Assembly: GCF_014699035.1 (NCBI RefSeq)
Contig: NZ_JACXAA010000013.1
Coordinates: 157,701 to 221,700 of the forward strand
Direction: 5' to 3'
DNA from: Spirosoma validum
Lineage (GTDB): Bacteria; Bacteroidota; Bacteroidia; Cytophagales; Spirosomataceae
Length of the DNA stretch: 64,000 nucleotides
The notes beneath the pieces were generated by a model, which did no database searches, was not told the origin of the DNA, and saw nothing but the letters and a program-made list of their open reading frames with translations. A program made the translations under genes and the position numbers. Every line of letters starts with the position of its first letter. Within the stretch, counting starts at the first letter, position 1. Shown piece by piece: positions 1 to 8,830 of this stretch.

Positions 1-875
1 GTGTAATAAAGCCAGCCGTTCCGGTCGAAATAGCGGCTGCAATACTGCCCGATAATTTGCTGGAACTTCCGCTGAAACGGGGTAATATCTTCGTGATAAG
101 GCTTGGCCGATGGAGCAAAATAATAGGGACTTTCGACGCCCATTTCGTGAAAATCGCCGTGGAGATGAGGCATCCATTGTTGGTATAACGCCATCCGTTG
201 CTGCGTGATTTCCTGTGTTTGCCAGGCCCAGTCGCGGTTCGGATCGAAAAGATAGTGCGTGTATCGTCCGCCGGGCCAGGGCTCCTGGTGTTCACGAGCC
301 GAGGGCGTCGGGTCTGCATTCCGACCGAGCATCTGGTTGTACCAATTCACGTAGCGGTCATGGCCATCCGGATTCAGACCGGGGTCGAGAATAACGACAG
401 TCGAGTTAAGGATTTTTTGTGAAATGGCGTCAGCTGGATTCAGCAACCGATGGAGGACCTCCATAAACGCTTCCGAGCTGACGGCCTCATTACCATGTAC
501 GTTGTAGCTAAGCCAGGCAATAGGCGGTTGGGGGGAAGCTGTTGGATTACCGTCCAATAAGCCAATTCGTTTCAGGTTATTCGTCCGGATTTCTTCAAGA
601 CGGGCCATGTTCGCTTCCGAACCGACGGCCACCACCATTAGCTGACGCCCTTCATACGTAGTGCCATAGGGGAGGAGCTTAATCCGATTCGGCACCTGAC
701 GAGCCAACTGTTCGGCATAGGCCAGAACGCGATAGTGGGGCGTAAAACGATCCCCGATTTTATAGCCCAGAAACGTAGCGGGTGAATCTGGATTGGAGGA
801 TATAGAACCAGGTGTTTGTGCAAGCGTACGTAATGACAGAACAGCGAGTCCAGCCAGCAGCAAAATGTGTTTCAT
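1..875 (-). CDS. M14-family zinc carboxypeptidase, truncated at window edge
   Basis: This is the first 291 codons of a secreted metallocarboxypeptidase; the reading frame is still open at base 1. The N-terminus (MKHILLLAGLAVLSL...LAQ) is a signal peptide with cleavage near residue 19, so the enzyme should act in the periplasm or outside. The zinc ligands of the M14 family are visible: His127 and Glu130 in NVHGNEAVSSE, and a later candidate His in the stretch HGDFHEMG around residues 239-243. The segment DPGLNPDGHDRYVNW (about 164-178) is also typical of M14 peptidases that trim peptides. The ATG at 873-875 is the start chosen, since it opens directly into the signal peptide. The C-terminal part lies outside the window. 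Confidence 0.88.
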   Translation of the reverse strand, partial: MKHILLLAGLAVLSLRTLAQTPGSISSNPDSPATFLGYKIGDRFTPHYRVLAYAEQLARQVPNRIKLLPYGTTYEGRQLMVVAVGSEANMARLEEIRTNNLKRIGLLDGNPTASPQPPIAWLSYNVHGNEAVSSEAFMEVLHRLLNPADAISQKILNSTVVILDPGLNPDGHDRYVNWYNQMLGRNADPTPSAREHQEPWPGGRYTHYLFDPNRDWAWQTQEITQQRMALYQQWMPHLHGDFHEMGVESPYYFAPSAKPYHEDITPFQRKFQQIIGQYCSRYFDRNGWLYY

Positions 876-971
876 GAATGTGATGAAAAAAAAATAGAAA
901 GGCTAACCTCCTCAAAAATAGCAGTAAATCGGTCAGGAAGCCTTTTTTTAGAAAAATTTTGAAGGGCTTTA

Positions 972-1001
972 TTGCATTATAAAAACATAGCCCTACCTTT
1001 G
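972..1001 (+). promoter_or_regulatory. Bacteroidota-type promoter of tRNA-Glu
   Basis: TTG at 972-974 is followed after 19 bases by TACCTTTG at 994-1001. This matches the known Bacteroidota sigma-ABfr consensus TTG-N17-20-TAnnTTTG. It lies 60 bases before the tRNA and points toward it. Confidence 0.75.
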
Positions 1002-1061
1002 CACCACGTTTCGCCAACGCAGCAGCTAACAAGCTAAAACGTTGGGTCTTGGACACAAGAC

Positions 1062-1133
1062 GGCCGATTCGTCTAGCGGTTAGGACATCGCCCTTTCACG
1101 GCGGTAACACGGGTTCGATTCCCGTATCGGTCA
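1062..1133 (+). tRNA. tRNA-Glu (anticodon TTC)
   Basis: The 72-base sequence folds as a cloverleaf. Acceptor strand GGCCGAT pairs with ATCGGTC with one G-T wobble, the anticodon loop CTTTCAC gives anticodon TTC, and the T arm is CGGGTTCGATTCCCG. The discriminator base is A at 1133. The CCA end is not encoded, because TAACA follows. A strong promoter lies upstream and a hairpin terminator starts 15 bases downstream, so it is a single-gene transcript. Confidence 0.97.
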
Positions 1134-1147
1134 CTAACATTTTGCCT

Positions 1148-1182
1148 AAAAAGCCTGCAGCTTAAACTCTGCAGGCTTTTTT
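1148..1182 (+). terminator. Rho-independent terminator after tRNA-Glu
   Basis: AAGCCTGCAG pairs with CTGCAGGCTT around an 8-base loop and is followed by a run of T. It stands directly behind the tRNA. Confidence 0.85.
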
Positions 1183-1338
1183 GTTTATGGACCAAAGCCT
1201 GAAAAAAGCTGAGTAGTAGGGACCAACATGAAAAGTCGTAGGATAGGGAAATAGGATGCCATCAAGCGAAGTGAGTGCAACAACTAGTACCGTACTCAAC
1301 AACATTGCGCAAACGAGTAAAGCACCATTTTCCGGCCG

Positions 1339-2346
1339 TTACTTCGCTAGGATATACGGTTTGCCGGTAACCAGCTTATCGCCGGACAAATCGACTTCGA
1401 ACAGATGCGGATTACGGACGGTACGTCCATTTACGCTTTTATGACTGTGAATGGACATCAACAGCTTACCGTCCAGCGTACGAAACAGCATTCCGTGTCC
1501 GTAATTATGGGGCGTAATGGGATCTTTTTCCTGCACCCAGGGACCATCCAGGGTGCCACTTTTTGAGTAAGCAACCCCTTGTGTATAAACGTCATAAATC
1601 CAGCTGGTCCAGATCATTCCTAACCGCCCGGTTTTCGTATTGAACAGGTAAGGTCCATCCGTGACTTTATTCGGATGGACCTTACCTGTTGAGTCTTTCT
1701 CGCGGCTCCAGGGCGAATCGCTGGCACGAAACAAGACCTCGCCTGTGCCGATCGAGCCGCTCAAATCAGGTTTCAGTTCGATCTTTTCGATGGTTCCGTT
1801 CAGATTCTGCAACCATTCGTAGCAATAGACCATGTACGGCTTACCATTTTTGTCGACCCATAAGGTTCCGTCCAGCGTAGGCTTGTCGGCGGGTAGATAC
1901 GTAGAATCCTGCATGGGTACATACGGGCCATCGGGTTTGTCGCTGACCAGTACGTGGCAGGCCCGCCGTTCGATGGCCCTGCCTTTGACGGTATCAATCT
2001 TGACGGCCCTGTTAGTAAACGTAGCGAAATAGTAGTACTTGTTTTTGAAAGGATGAATTTCGGCAGCCCAGATCATCGGATTGGGTCCCATCCATGAGTT
2101 CGGATCGGTTTTGGTTACCTTGTAAGGGCCATCCCAAAGCTTCAGGTTCTTACTTTTCCAAAGCAGACCTCCGGTGCCGGTCATGTAGTACGTGTTTGTT
2201 GGGCGATCTGCCAGAATAAACGGGTCACTTAACACAATGGAATCCAACGGAACATTTGTTCTAACTTCCCGTACCCTGCCTTCCTGCGCCTTCAAAGCGA
2301 ATGAAAACAACAAGCAACCTACTAACATCAACCAGGTATTTTTCAT
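1339..2346 (-). CDS. Secreted GH43-family glycoside hydrolase
   Basis: This 335-residue protein begins with a signal peptide (cleavage near LKAQ, residue 21) and then has a five-bladed-propeller GH43 sequence. The catalytic base is probably Asp41 in LSDPFILAD. The downstream motifs WAAEIHPF (around residue 93) and VTDGPYLF are family signatures. Members act mainly on arabinan, arabinoxylan and related side chains by inversion. The GH127 arabinofuranosidase about 4 kb further on, and the GH30 enzyme at 51.8 kb, support a role in plant cell-wall breakdown. The exact substrate cannot be read from sequence, because subfamilies differ. Confidence 0.88.
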   Translation of the reverse strand: MKNTWLMLVGCLLFSFALKAQEGRVREVRTNVPLDSIVLSDPFILADRPTNTYYMTGTGGLLWKSKNLKLWDGPYKVTKTDPNSWMGPNPMIWAAEIHPFKNKYYYFATFTNRAVKIDTVKGRAIERRACHVLVSDKPDGPYVPMQDSTYLPADKPTLDGTLWVDKNGKPYMVYCYEWLQNLNGTIEKIELKPDLSGSIGTGEVLFRASDSPWSREKDSTGKVHPNKVTDGPYLFNTKTGRLGMIWTSWIYDVYTQGVAYSKSGTLDGPWVQEKDPITPHNYGHGMLFRTLDGKLLMSIHSHKSVNGRTVRNPHLFEVDLSGDKLVTGKPYILAK

Positions 2347-2718
2347 AAATCGTCAAGGGTTCCGGGGTTAGGTTTTTGATAGCTTCTGTAGGCCTGAAGC
2401 CTTCATCGGCACGTAGCAGAAAGTATTTTCGTTACTGATTATACCCCATCGTGTCCTGTTACGGCAATACACTACGTATCATGACTAACGTAAATTGTGT
2501 AGAGAGCATTTTCTGTCATCCCGACGCAGGAGGGATCTTCGGAAATAAGCATCTTTTTTATGTTACCTGAAGATCCCTCCTGCGTCGGGATGACAAAAAA
2601 TACTCTATAATCAACTAGTAATGAGTTGTAGCCGAGTGCATGAGTCGCCTGTTACGTCGGATAAGATGAAGAAAAACACAGCCGATGCTACGTAGCTGGT
2701 GCTGAATGTGTGTTTCTC
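2347..2718. other. Intergenic stretch with a long inverted repeat
   Basis: About 370 bases without a gene lie between the GH43 start and the antiporter stop. Apart from the inverted repeat at 2514-2595 no gene or RNA could be recognised. Confidence 0.6.
2514..2595. repeat. Perfect 27-bp inverted repeat (dispersed intergenic type)
   Basis: Bases 2514-2540 and 2569-2595 are exact reverse complements (27 of 27), separated by 28 bases. The arm begins TGTCATCCCGACGCAGG. From memory, copies of this kind of arm occur between genes in many Bacteroidota genomes, so I read it as a dispersed palindromic element rather than a gene-specific terminator. It could still end the GH43-side or antiporter-side transcript. 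Confidence 0.85.
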
Positions 2719-4293
2719 TCAGCGCAGGAACAGCCGCTCTTCTTCGTGATCCAGATAGTAGAGATGCTTGCGGACAATGTCTTCGTCGAGGGTCATGGTG
2801 CTGCGGTTTTTTTCAACCAGCCATTGTCGTTGCCGATCCAGAATATGCCGGTACAGTTCTTTGACCGGCTCGCTAAGGGTAAACGCTTCATCACCCGCTA
2901 ATTTACGGGAGCTGTGGTCGATCAGTTTTTTGTAAACGGGCTGGGTAAGCTCGTCCTCGCTCAGGTTTTCCCGGATGTATTGCAGGGCCAGAGCGGCAAA
3001 CTCTTTTTCAATAAAGGCATCGACCTTCTCTTCCGGCTTGACATAATCCCGCTCTTCAAAACCGAATTTTTTTATGATAGCCGGTAGCGTAAGGCCCTGA
3101 ACAACAAGGGTCAGCAAAATCACGACGAACGTAATGAACAGGATAAGGTCACGTTGTGGGAAAGCGGATCCGTTGTTCAGGTGAATAGGAATGGATAAAG
3201 CGGCTGCCAGTGAAACCACACCCCGCATACCGGTCCAGCCGAGCAACAGGGGCGTAGTCCAGCCTGGATTTGAGCTATCGGCTACGGTTATAAAGTTGCG
3301 CATCACCAGGGTTGTGATGACGGCTCCGTAGCAGGATAAAATCCGGACAACGATCAGAGCCACGGTAATCAGTACGCCATAGCCAATCGCTTCTCCGATA
3401 CTGGTACTGCCCAGACCCGAAACAATTTGCGGCAGATCGAGCCCGATCAGGATAAAGACAAGTCCGTTCAGGATAAAGGACGTGCTTTCCCAGAAATTGA
3501 AGCCTCTTATTCTGGATCGGCCGCTCAAAAAGTTGTACCGGTTGTAGGACATCAGCAGCCCACCACTCACGACCGCCAGCACCCCCGAACTATGCGCTCC
3601 TTCGGCAGCAATGTACATGGCGTAGGGCGTAAGAATGGACAGAGCCATATCGATATTAACATTGGTAGGGAGCAGTTTATGGATTTTCATTAACAGCCAC
3701 CCAACCAGCAGACCGATGCCTACGCCACCGATTACCATCCACGAAAAGCTAAGCGAAGCATCCTGCACGTCAAACGTACCGGTCGACACGGCTATCAGCG
3801 CAAACTGAAAGATGATCAGCGAGGACGCATCGTTGAGCAGGCTTTCGCCCTCCAGAATAGACGACAACCGCTTGGGCACCTTAACGAATTTCATGATGGC
3901 GGCCGCGCTGATCGCATCGGGGGGCGACACAATACCGCCCAGCAAAAAGCCCAGCACCAGGGTAAAGCCGGGAATAAAGTGGCGGGCAATCAGGGCGGTG
4001 CTCAGGGCCGTAACAAAGACGACCAGAAAGGCAAACGAGAGGATGATACGTCGCCATTTCCACAGCTCTTTCCAGGAAACGGACCAGGCAGCCTCGTACA
4101 ACAGCGGGGGTAAAAAGATGATGAAGATCAGCTCCGGGTCCATGTTGAGCATCGGTACGCCGGGGACAAAGCTAATGCCCAGGCCAGCCACCACCAGCAA
4201 CACCGGATAAGCCACTTTTATTTTCTGTGCTAGGATGATCAACAGCAACATGACCAGCACCATCCCCAGATAAAACGTAACGTGTTCAAGCAT
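2719..4293 (-). CDS. Na+/H+ antiporter, CPA1 family
   Basis: The 524-residue protein has about 12 hydrophobic segments over residues 1-415, followed by a cytosolic tail of roughly 110 charged residues. The signatures SPPDAISAAAIMK and LEGESLLNDASSLI are the cation-binding regions of the CPA1 antiporters (NhaP/YjcE type), with the conserved Asn-Asp pair. It would exchange cytosolic Na+ or K+ for protons at the inner membrane, for pH and salt balance. It is monocistronic, with a hairpin upstream that separates it from the DUF4062 gene. Ion selectivity is not predictable. Confidence 0.93.
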   Translation of the reverse strand: MLEHVTFYLGMVLVMLLLIILAQKIKVAYPVLLVVAGLGISFVPGVPMLNMDPELIFIIFLPPLLYEAAWSVSWKELWKWRRIILSFAFLVVFVTALSTALIARHFIPGFTLVLGFLLGGIVSPPDAISAAAIMKFVKVPKRLSSILEGESLLNDASSLIIFQFALIAVSTGTFDVQDASLSFSWMVIGGVGIGLLVGWLLMKIHKLLPTNVNIDMALSILTPYAMYIAAEGAHSSGVLAVVSGGLLMSYNRYNFLSGRSRIRGFNFWESTSFILNGLVFILIGLDLPQIVSGLGSTSIGEAIGYGVLITVALIVVRILSCYGAVITTLVMRNFITVADSSNPGWTTPLLLGWTGMRGVVSLAAALSIPIHLNNGSAFPQRDLILFITFVVILLTLVVQGLTLPAIIKKFGFEERDYVKPEEKVDAFIEKEFAALALQYIRENLSEDELTQPVYKKLIDHSSRKLAGDEAFTLSEPVKELYRHILDRQRQWLVEKNRSTMTLDEDIVRKHLYYLDHEEERLFLR

Positions 4294-4333
4294 CGTGATG
4301 AAAATTAGGGTATAGAAGCCACTAAAACCACAT

Positions 4334-4360
4334 AGAAAGCAGGCTGGATGCCTGCTTTCT
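4334..4360 (-). terminator. Hairpin between DUF4062 gene and antiporter
   Basis: AGAAAGCAGGC (4334-4344) pairs perfectly with GCCTGCTTTCT (4350-4360) around a 5-base loop. It sits after the DUF4062 stop and before the antiporter start, so it most likely ends the former transcript. There is no long T run. Confidence 0.5.
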
Positions 4361-4417
4361 AACGTCCAATATATTGCTTTTTGAAGTTAAGCAGGTATTA
4401 GCTGTTATCTGTAGGTA

Positions 4418-4439
4418 TTATTGATTCGTGAATTATTCT
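4418..4439 (+). repeat. Left copy of a 22-bp repeat flanking the DUF4062 gene
   Basis: TTATTGATTCGTGAATTATTCT here matches 5706-5727 at 19 of 22 bases in the same orientation, so the DUF4062 gene lies between direct repeats. Confidence 0.6.
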
Positions 4440-4470
4440 GTAAAGTAATTTATAATCTTAATTTTATCGC

Positions 4471-5628
4471 TTATAGATCTTTTTGTATTGATCTTTCTAA
4501 TTCTTCGAGCAAATTAACATTTGCTGTAAATTCATTTATGATATCAGTTAAAACACTAACTGTTTCCTTTTTAGCTTTAGCATATTCAGTTGTCATTTGG
4601 GGAGTTGCTATTACTGATTGTCTCATTCCGTCTATCTGCTCTATAACTACTATGATAGTCTCTTTTAAATTTATCAGACTCGACACTAAAACTTGTTTTT
4701 CTTGTAAATCATCAGTTATACTACTATGTAGCGTTAATACAATGTAATAATACTTGATAAGTAATTTTTGCTGATAATTTAATTTAGAAATCTCTTCCCT
4801 TGTCTTTTTGCAATAGGCAAACATATTGCCAGATAATTGGTTAATTAACTTTTTTAGCTCTCTCATTTTGCTAGACTGATCTAGCGCATTTGCAAGATAA
4901 ATTTTTTCAGTTTTTTTATTTAAATTATTACTTAATATTGTCAAATTATTAGTCATCCTATTATATATTTCCGTTAATTTAACAGATTCTTTCATGGTGA
5001 TTTCAAGAGCTTCAAAATAACCAATATCTTCAAGATTAGGGCCTTCTACAACTTCTGCTTGTAAATACTCCTCTTGGATAGATACAACCATAGGCACATC
5101 AGTCTTGTATTCTTTAAGAACAGAAATTAAACTGAGTCTTAATAATTGTTCAAATTCTTCCGCTTGATTAAATTCTCTATAATAAACACCTTGATCAAAT
5201 AATTCTTGCTGAAATTTTCGGACTTTTGACAAACTTTCTAAGTCAATATCTTTGAGTGACAAGGGAGGAGTAGTTTTAAAAAAAAATAATACTTCAGTTG
5301 ATGTAGTCTTATTTTTCTCAAAAGCACGATCAAATTCTTCTTTGGTACCCGACTCAGCTCTATTAGTTGGAGTGCCAAACCTATTCCACATAATACCAAT
5401 AAAAATATCATAATCATCTGCAATTTGCCTATTAATCACATCTTGAGGATCAAGTCCAATTGATGGATGTGTGTGAGTTTTCCATGCAACTAATTCAAGT
5501 TTAATTGCATTATTTGAATAGTTGCCAATGTTAATTTCATCAATGACTTTTTTGACAATTTGACGTTCTGCTTTTACATCTCCTGGTGAAGCTAGAAATA
5601 TTTTGTAAAGAGTAATATTGGTAGGCAT
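4471..5628 (-). CDS. DUF4062 (TIR-like) N-terminal domain protein with helical C-terminus
   Basis: The 385-residue protein starts with a DUF4062 domain (about residues 7-115). Visible marks are YKIFLASPGDVKAER, DDYDIFIGIMWNRFG and TKEEFDRAFE. In other proteins this domain sits N-terminal to STAND NTPases and other effectors and is related in fold to TIR and deoxyribosyltransferase domains. Here no NTPase follows; residues 190-385 look entirely helical and coiled-coil-like, with no membrane segment. The gene is strikingly AT-rich compared with its neighbours and is bracketed by 22-bp repeats, which suggests horizontal acquisition. The function is unknown; a role in sensing or defence is an inference from the domain's usual company. 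Confidence 0.8.
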   Translation of the reverse strand: MPTNITLYKIFLASPGDVKAERQIVKKVIDEINIGNYSNNAIKLELVAWKTHTHPSIGLDPQDVINRQIADDYDIFIGIMWNRFGTPTNRAESGTKEEFDRAFEKNKTTSTEVLFFFKTTPPLSLKDIDLESLSKVRKFQQELFDQGVYYREFNQAEEFEQLLRLSLISVLKEYKTDVPMVVSIQEEYLQAEVVEGPNLEDIGYFEALEITMKESVKLTEIYNRMTNNLTILSNNLNKKTEKIYLANALDQSSKMRELKKLINQLSGNMFAYCKKTREEISKLNYQQKLLIKYYYIVLTLHSSITDDLQEKQVLVSSLINLKETIIVVIEQIDGMRQSVIATPQMTTEYAKAKKETVSVLTDIINEFTANVNLLEELERSIQKDL

Positions 5629-5705
5629 AAAAACTTAGTTTAATTTTTAATTATTCAAATAAAAGGTTCAAATTTATTTTTAAAACTAGTACTATTCCGT
5701 CTTCC

Positions 5706-5818
5706 TTATTGATCCGTGAATGAGTCTATGAAGAAATGTAATGGTTAAAGTTGTCATGGAATAACCAATCCTGCAAAATCCAGCTTTAATCTTTAAAGAC
5801 TCACTCACGGATCAATAA
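5706..5818. repeat. Inverted pair of the 22-bp repeat upstream of the DUF4062 gene
   Basis: Bases 5706-5727 and 5797-5818 are reverse complements at 21 of 22 positions, separated by 69 bases. The left arm is also a direct repeat of 4418-4439. The set may mark the edges of an acquired segment or be a small mobile-like element. No coding sequence was found in the spacer. Confidence 0.65.
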
Positions 5819-5910
5819 TATATTTTAGCAAAGTCATTGCAGACGATTTCCTATAAGCAGCATGAAGCTTTATTTCTTTTACTATACTTGTATTAAGTTT
5901 TATAAATACA

Positions 5911-6081
5911 ATGAAACAAGTTGTTAAGAAACCGACTTTACAAGATCAACAGGTAGCAGATGAACCGCTATTGTCCTCTACAGAGGAGGTTCCAGAAAAG
6001 GAATCAGAAAAAACAGCACGTAAAGACCATCTACGTTTTTTAGTCGAGCAAGCGCAGGAGCTTAACCTGGGTTACGAATGA
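5911..6081 (+). CDS. Small hypothetical protein, 56 aa
   Basis: This is a short frame from ATG to TGA. It encodes a hydrophilic, Glu/Lys-rich peptide (starts MKQVVKKPTLQDQQ, ends EQAQELNLGYE). No signal peptide, membrane segment or known motif is present. It stands alone between the repeat pair and the convergent GH127 gene, whose stop is 9 bases away. Codon choice and the lack of overlap with another gene favour a real gene, but there is no homology evidence. Confidence 0.5.
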   Translation: MKQVVKKPTLQDQQVADEPLLSSTEEVPEKESEKTARKDHLRFLVEQAQELNLGYE

Positions 6082-6090
6082 TTCAACTTT

Positions 6091-8130
6091 CTATTTCTCT
6101 GCCACCCACACCTTATACGAATAAACGCCCCGGTTGCTGAAGGTGTAGAACGGGATGGCGGTGAAGGAAACCGGTTTCGCGTTTTTGTCTGTAGCCTGTC
6201 CCGTAATTACGTTGACGCCGTTTAGCAGGCTGGCTTGGTACGTTAGTTTCAGGGGCGTATTGGCGGGTAGAGTGAGGTCGTTCAGGTTGGGGTTGTCGAT
6301 GCTTTCCAGTCCGTACACGATGGGGCCGGATGCCAGCGCTACCTTGCCTTTGATCGTCTGAATCGAATCACTGGGCGAGACGATCCTGGGTTGAATCGGC
6401 AGACTTAGCTCGATACGATCGCCTTTTTTCCAGGTTCGGCGGATCGCTACGTATCCGTTCTGCGGCTGCACTGACACGGCTTTCCCGTTCACCTTCAGCG
6501 ACACCGGTTCCTGTACGGTCGAGGTGTATAAATTGAACGGATTCTCCTGACTGTGCGCCCATCCCGGTATCCGCACCTTCACCGTAAACGCCTTTGTAGC
6601 CGTCGGATTCACAACAATTACCGACTCACCTTTCCAGGGGTAATGTGTCACCTGCTTCAGGTTGACGCTGGTTCCTGCAACGGTCAGGTCGGCCTGGCTA
6701 CCGATGAACAGGTTCACGTAGGCGGCATCCTGGTCATAGGCGTAGATGAAACCCGGCATGGCCGACACCATTTTCAACAGCATCGGCGGGCAGCAGGGGC
6801 AGCTATGCCAGGCCCAACGCTTGTGATCGGTTGCCACCAGCGGGTTCTCGTAGAAATAATGATCGCCCTTGAGCGACACGCTGGACAGCAAGTTGTTGTA
6901 CAGCACCCGTTCCAGTTCGTCGATGTATTTGCCGTCGGCTTCCAGTTCGTTCATTCGCTGGCTGAAAAAAGCCGAACCGATAGCCGCACAGGATTCCAGA
7001 TAGGCCGATTCGGGCATAAAAAAGTTCTTGCCAAATCGTTCGCCGTCGGCAATGGCGCCTTCGCCCCCGGTGATGAACATCCGCTTACCGATCATATTGT
7101 CCCAGTAATTGTTGGCCGTTTCGACGTAGCGCGGATCGTTGTTTTCCAGCGCCGTAGCCGCTACGCCCGTTGCCAGCAACGTAGCACGAACGGCGTGGCC
7201 CTCAATGGTTTTCTGCTGAAAGACCGACATGTGATCCTGATTGTACGATTCATCGCTTTTGCGGGCGTATCGACCGTCTTTGTCGCCGTAGTTGCCCCGG
7301 TTCTCGATCCAGAACGTAGCGAGTTGGTAGTAGTGCTTTTCGTCTACTGGTACGCTCATCTTCGCTTTCAGCGCCGGTTCGTCTTTAAACAACCAATAGA
7401 GTTTCAGAATGGCTTCTTCGGGGCCGCCATGTCCGGGAATGACGTTCTTTTTGGGATCGGGGCCCATTTCCCGGTACATGTAATTGCTGAATTTGGTCGC
7501 TATGTCGAGGAGTTTCGTTTTGCCCGTCGCTTTATAATAATGTACAGCCGCTTCGATCAGCATCCCGGCATTATACACATCGTGCTGCCACTTATCGTCC
7601 CCGCCGTTGGTGCCCCACCGCTGATCGGGTTTTACCAGTGTTGTATACGTATTGAGGTAACCATCCGGGTCGGCGGCCTGGGCGGCAGCAATGCGGTCGA
7701 TATACCCGTCGATTTTCTTTTCCAGCTTCGGGTCGGGATATTCGACCAGCAGGTCAGCGGCTCCGCGGATGGTTTCGTACACCAGGCCATCGTACCAGGG
7801 CGGACCGTCGTGCTGTCCCGTATTTTTCTTTCCCTGCGCAACCAGATCGAAATTGAGAAAGGCGTTACGTGTCCGGCCAAGTTTAGCTTTCTCGTCAATC
7901 AGGTCTTTACGGTCGGGTTCGTAGGCCCCTTCGAGTTTATCAAATACGTCGTACACCGTCTTCGCATCCCATACCTTCAGCTTCGGACTCCAGAACAGAT
8001 CGTTCACGCTCACTTGCTCCAGCTTCAGCGGGTGAATGATGTGCGTGTGGGTTGACTGAGCTAAGGCAACGTAGGTAGAAAAGCTGAGCAGAAAAACTAC
8101 ACTGAGCGACAGAATGCGCATAACGATCAT
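6091..8130 (-). CDS. GH127-family beta-L-arabinofuranosidase
   Basis: A signal peptide (residues 1-24, ending VALAQ) precedes a full-length GH127 (DUF1680) enzyme of 679 residues. In the characterised Bifidobacterium enzyme HypBA1, one Glu and three Cys bind zinc and a Cys is the nucleophile. The matching residues here are Glu379 and Cys381 in YLESCAAIG, and Cys446-Cys447 in SCPCCPPM. It should release beta-L-arabinofuranose from plant glycans such as hydroxyproline-linked arabinans or pectin side chains. A second Met lies three codons in, so the start could be 8121. It forms a logical pair with the GH43 enzyme nearby. Confidence 0.92.
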   Translation of the reverse strand: MIVMRILSLSVVFLLSFSTYVALAQSTHTHIIHPLKLEQVSVNDLFWSPKLKVWDAKTVYDVFDKLEGAYEPDRKDLIDEKAKLGRTRNAFLNFDLVAQGKKNTGQHDGPPWYDGLVYETIRGAADLLVEYPDPKLEKKIDGYIDRIAAAQAADPDGYLNTYTTLVKPDQRWGTNGGDDKWQHDVYNAGMLIEAAVHYYKATGKTKLLDIATKFSNYMYREMGPDPKKNVIPGHGGPEEAILKLYWLFKDEPALKAKMSVPVDEKHYYQLATFWIENRGNYGDKDGRYARKSDESYNQDHMSVFQQKTIEGHAVRATLLATGVAATALENNDPRYVETANNYWDNMIGKRMFITGGEGAIADGERFGKNFFMPESAYLESCAAIGSAFFSQRMNELEADGKYIDELERVLYNNLLSSVSLKGDHYFYENPLVATDHKRWAWHSCPCCPPMLLKMVSAMPGFIYAYDQDAAYVNLFIGSQADLTVAGTSVNLKQVTHYPWKGESVIVVNPTATKAFTVKVRIPGWAHSQENPFNLYTSTVQEPVSLKVNGKAVSVQPQNGYVAIRRTWKKGDRIELSLPIQPRIVSPSDSIQTIKGKVALASGPIVYGLESIDNPNLNDLTLPANTPLKLTYQASLLNGVNVITGQATDKNAKPVSFTAIPFYTFSNRGVYSYKVWVAEK

Positions 8131-8288
8131 GCGGTTTGGGAATGTGTTCCTAAAAGCGCCCTGACCGGTGTTTTTAACGGATCATTGGGACAAATGTTGA
8201 CAAGAACAATGACGCCAGACGTTTGCTATAACCATAGAACGCAGATTTTCAGGGTAATTAGGATCTTATACTAAATTGACGTCAGTAT

Positions 8289-8330
8289 GAGGTAGTGGTG
8301 TCGGGTTTGAGAACCCGACACCACTACCTC
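8289..8330. repeat. 19-bp perfect hairpin repeat
   Basis: Bases 8289-8307 and 8312-8330 are perfect reverse complements around a TGAG loop. The outer part GAGGTAGTGG recurs at 51041-51050 next to another hairpin cluster, so it belongs to a dispersed family. It may act as a terminator for the AraC remnant. Confidence 0.8.
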
Positions 8331-8350
8331 CCAGTAAAATCGAACGGATC

Positions 8351-8712
8351 TTAATCAACCATATCAGTTATAGGGCCAAAGGCGTATTCCACAAAAAGCC
8401 GGGATGAACCAGCTTCCGTTTCAATTTTGAGTACCTGACCAAGGGCCATAAAGAACAGGATTCCCTCATCGAAATCGTATTCCTGCTGACCATATTTCAT
8501 CCGGGCGCTGAAGTTTCATTTCAGGGCAATGGATAAAAATCATTGACCATATTCGTTTCTGCATCAGGCAAAGGCATCATGTTGGCCACATTAATGACAC
8601 TGACCAACGGATGTTCCGGTTTAGGCAATCCTCGGAATTGATGGAATTCGGTTATCGTTTTAAATCGACGAGGTTGAGCAGTACGCATAGGTATGGTTTG
8701 TTTGCCCGGCAA
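8351..8712 (-). pseudogene. AraC-family regulator remnant (N-terminal half, frameshifted)
   Basis: Two reading frames together match the start of a common Bacteroidota AraC regulator. The first frame (8521-8712) reads ITEFHQFRGLPKPEHPLVSV...NMVNDFYP and then stops. After a frame change it continues as IALK-stop-NFSARMKYGQQEYDFDEG, giving GILFFMALGQVLKIE to a stop at 8351. At least one frameshift near 8525 and one in-frame TGA (probably from CGA) are present. The rest of the sensor domain and the whole DNA-binding helix-turn-helix are missing. It cannot encode a working regulator. Confidence 0.8.
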
Positions 8713-8830
8713 AGGTCCGTTTTCCAGCGTTCAGACTTGTAGCTGAATCTCGGCTTGTTGTAGCCGTTTCGTGGGTTATACTTAAACAGTTTGTAAAACC
8801 TTTAGGTCTGTAATCGTCAATTGATTCTTT

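Noticed and set aside
4418..5818. An insertion sequence with terminal repeats
   Set aside because: The enclosed protein is not a transposase and no target-site duplication could be defined at the repeat edges.
6553..8055. A 500-codon open frame on the plus strand opposite the GH127 gene
   Set aside because: It is the mirror of a well-supported enzyme, has no start context and shows a composition expected for an antisense shadow.
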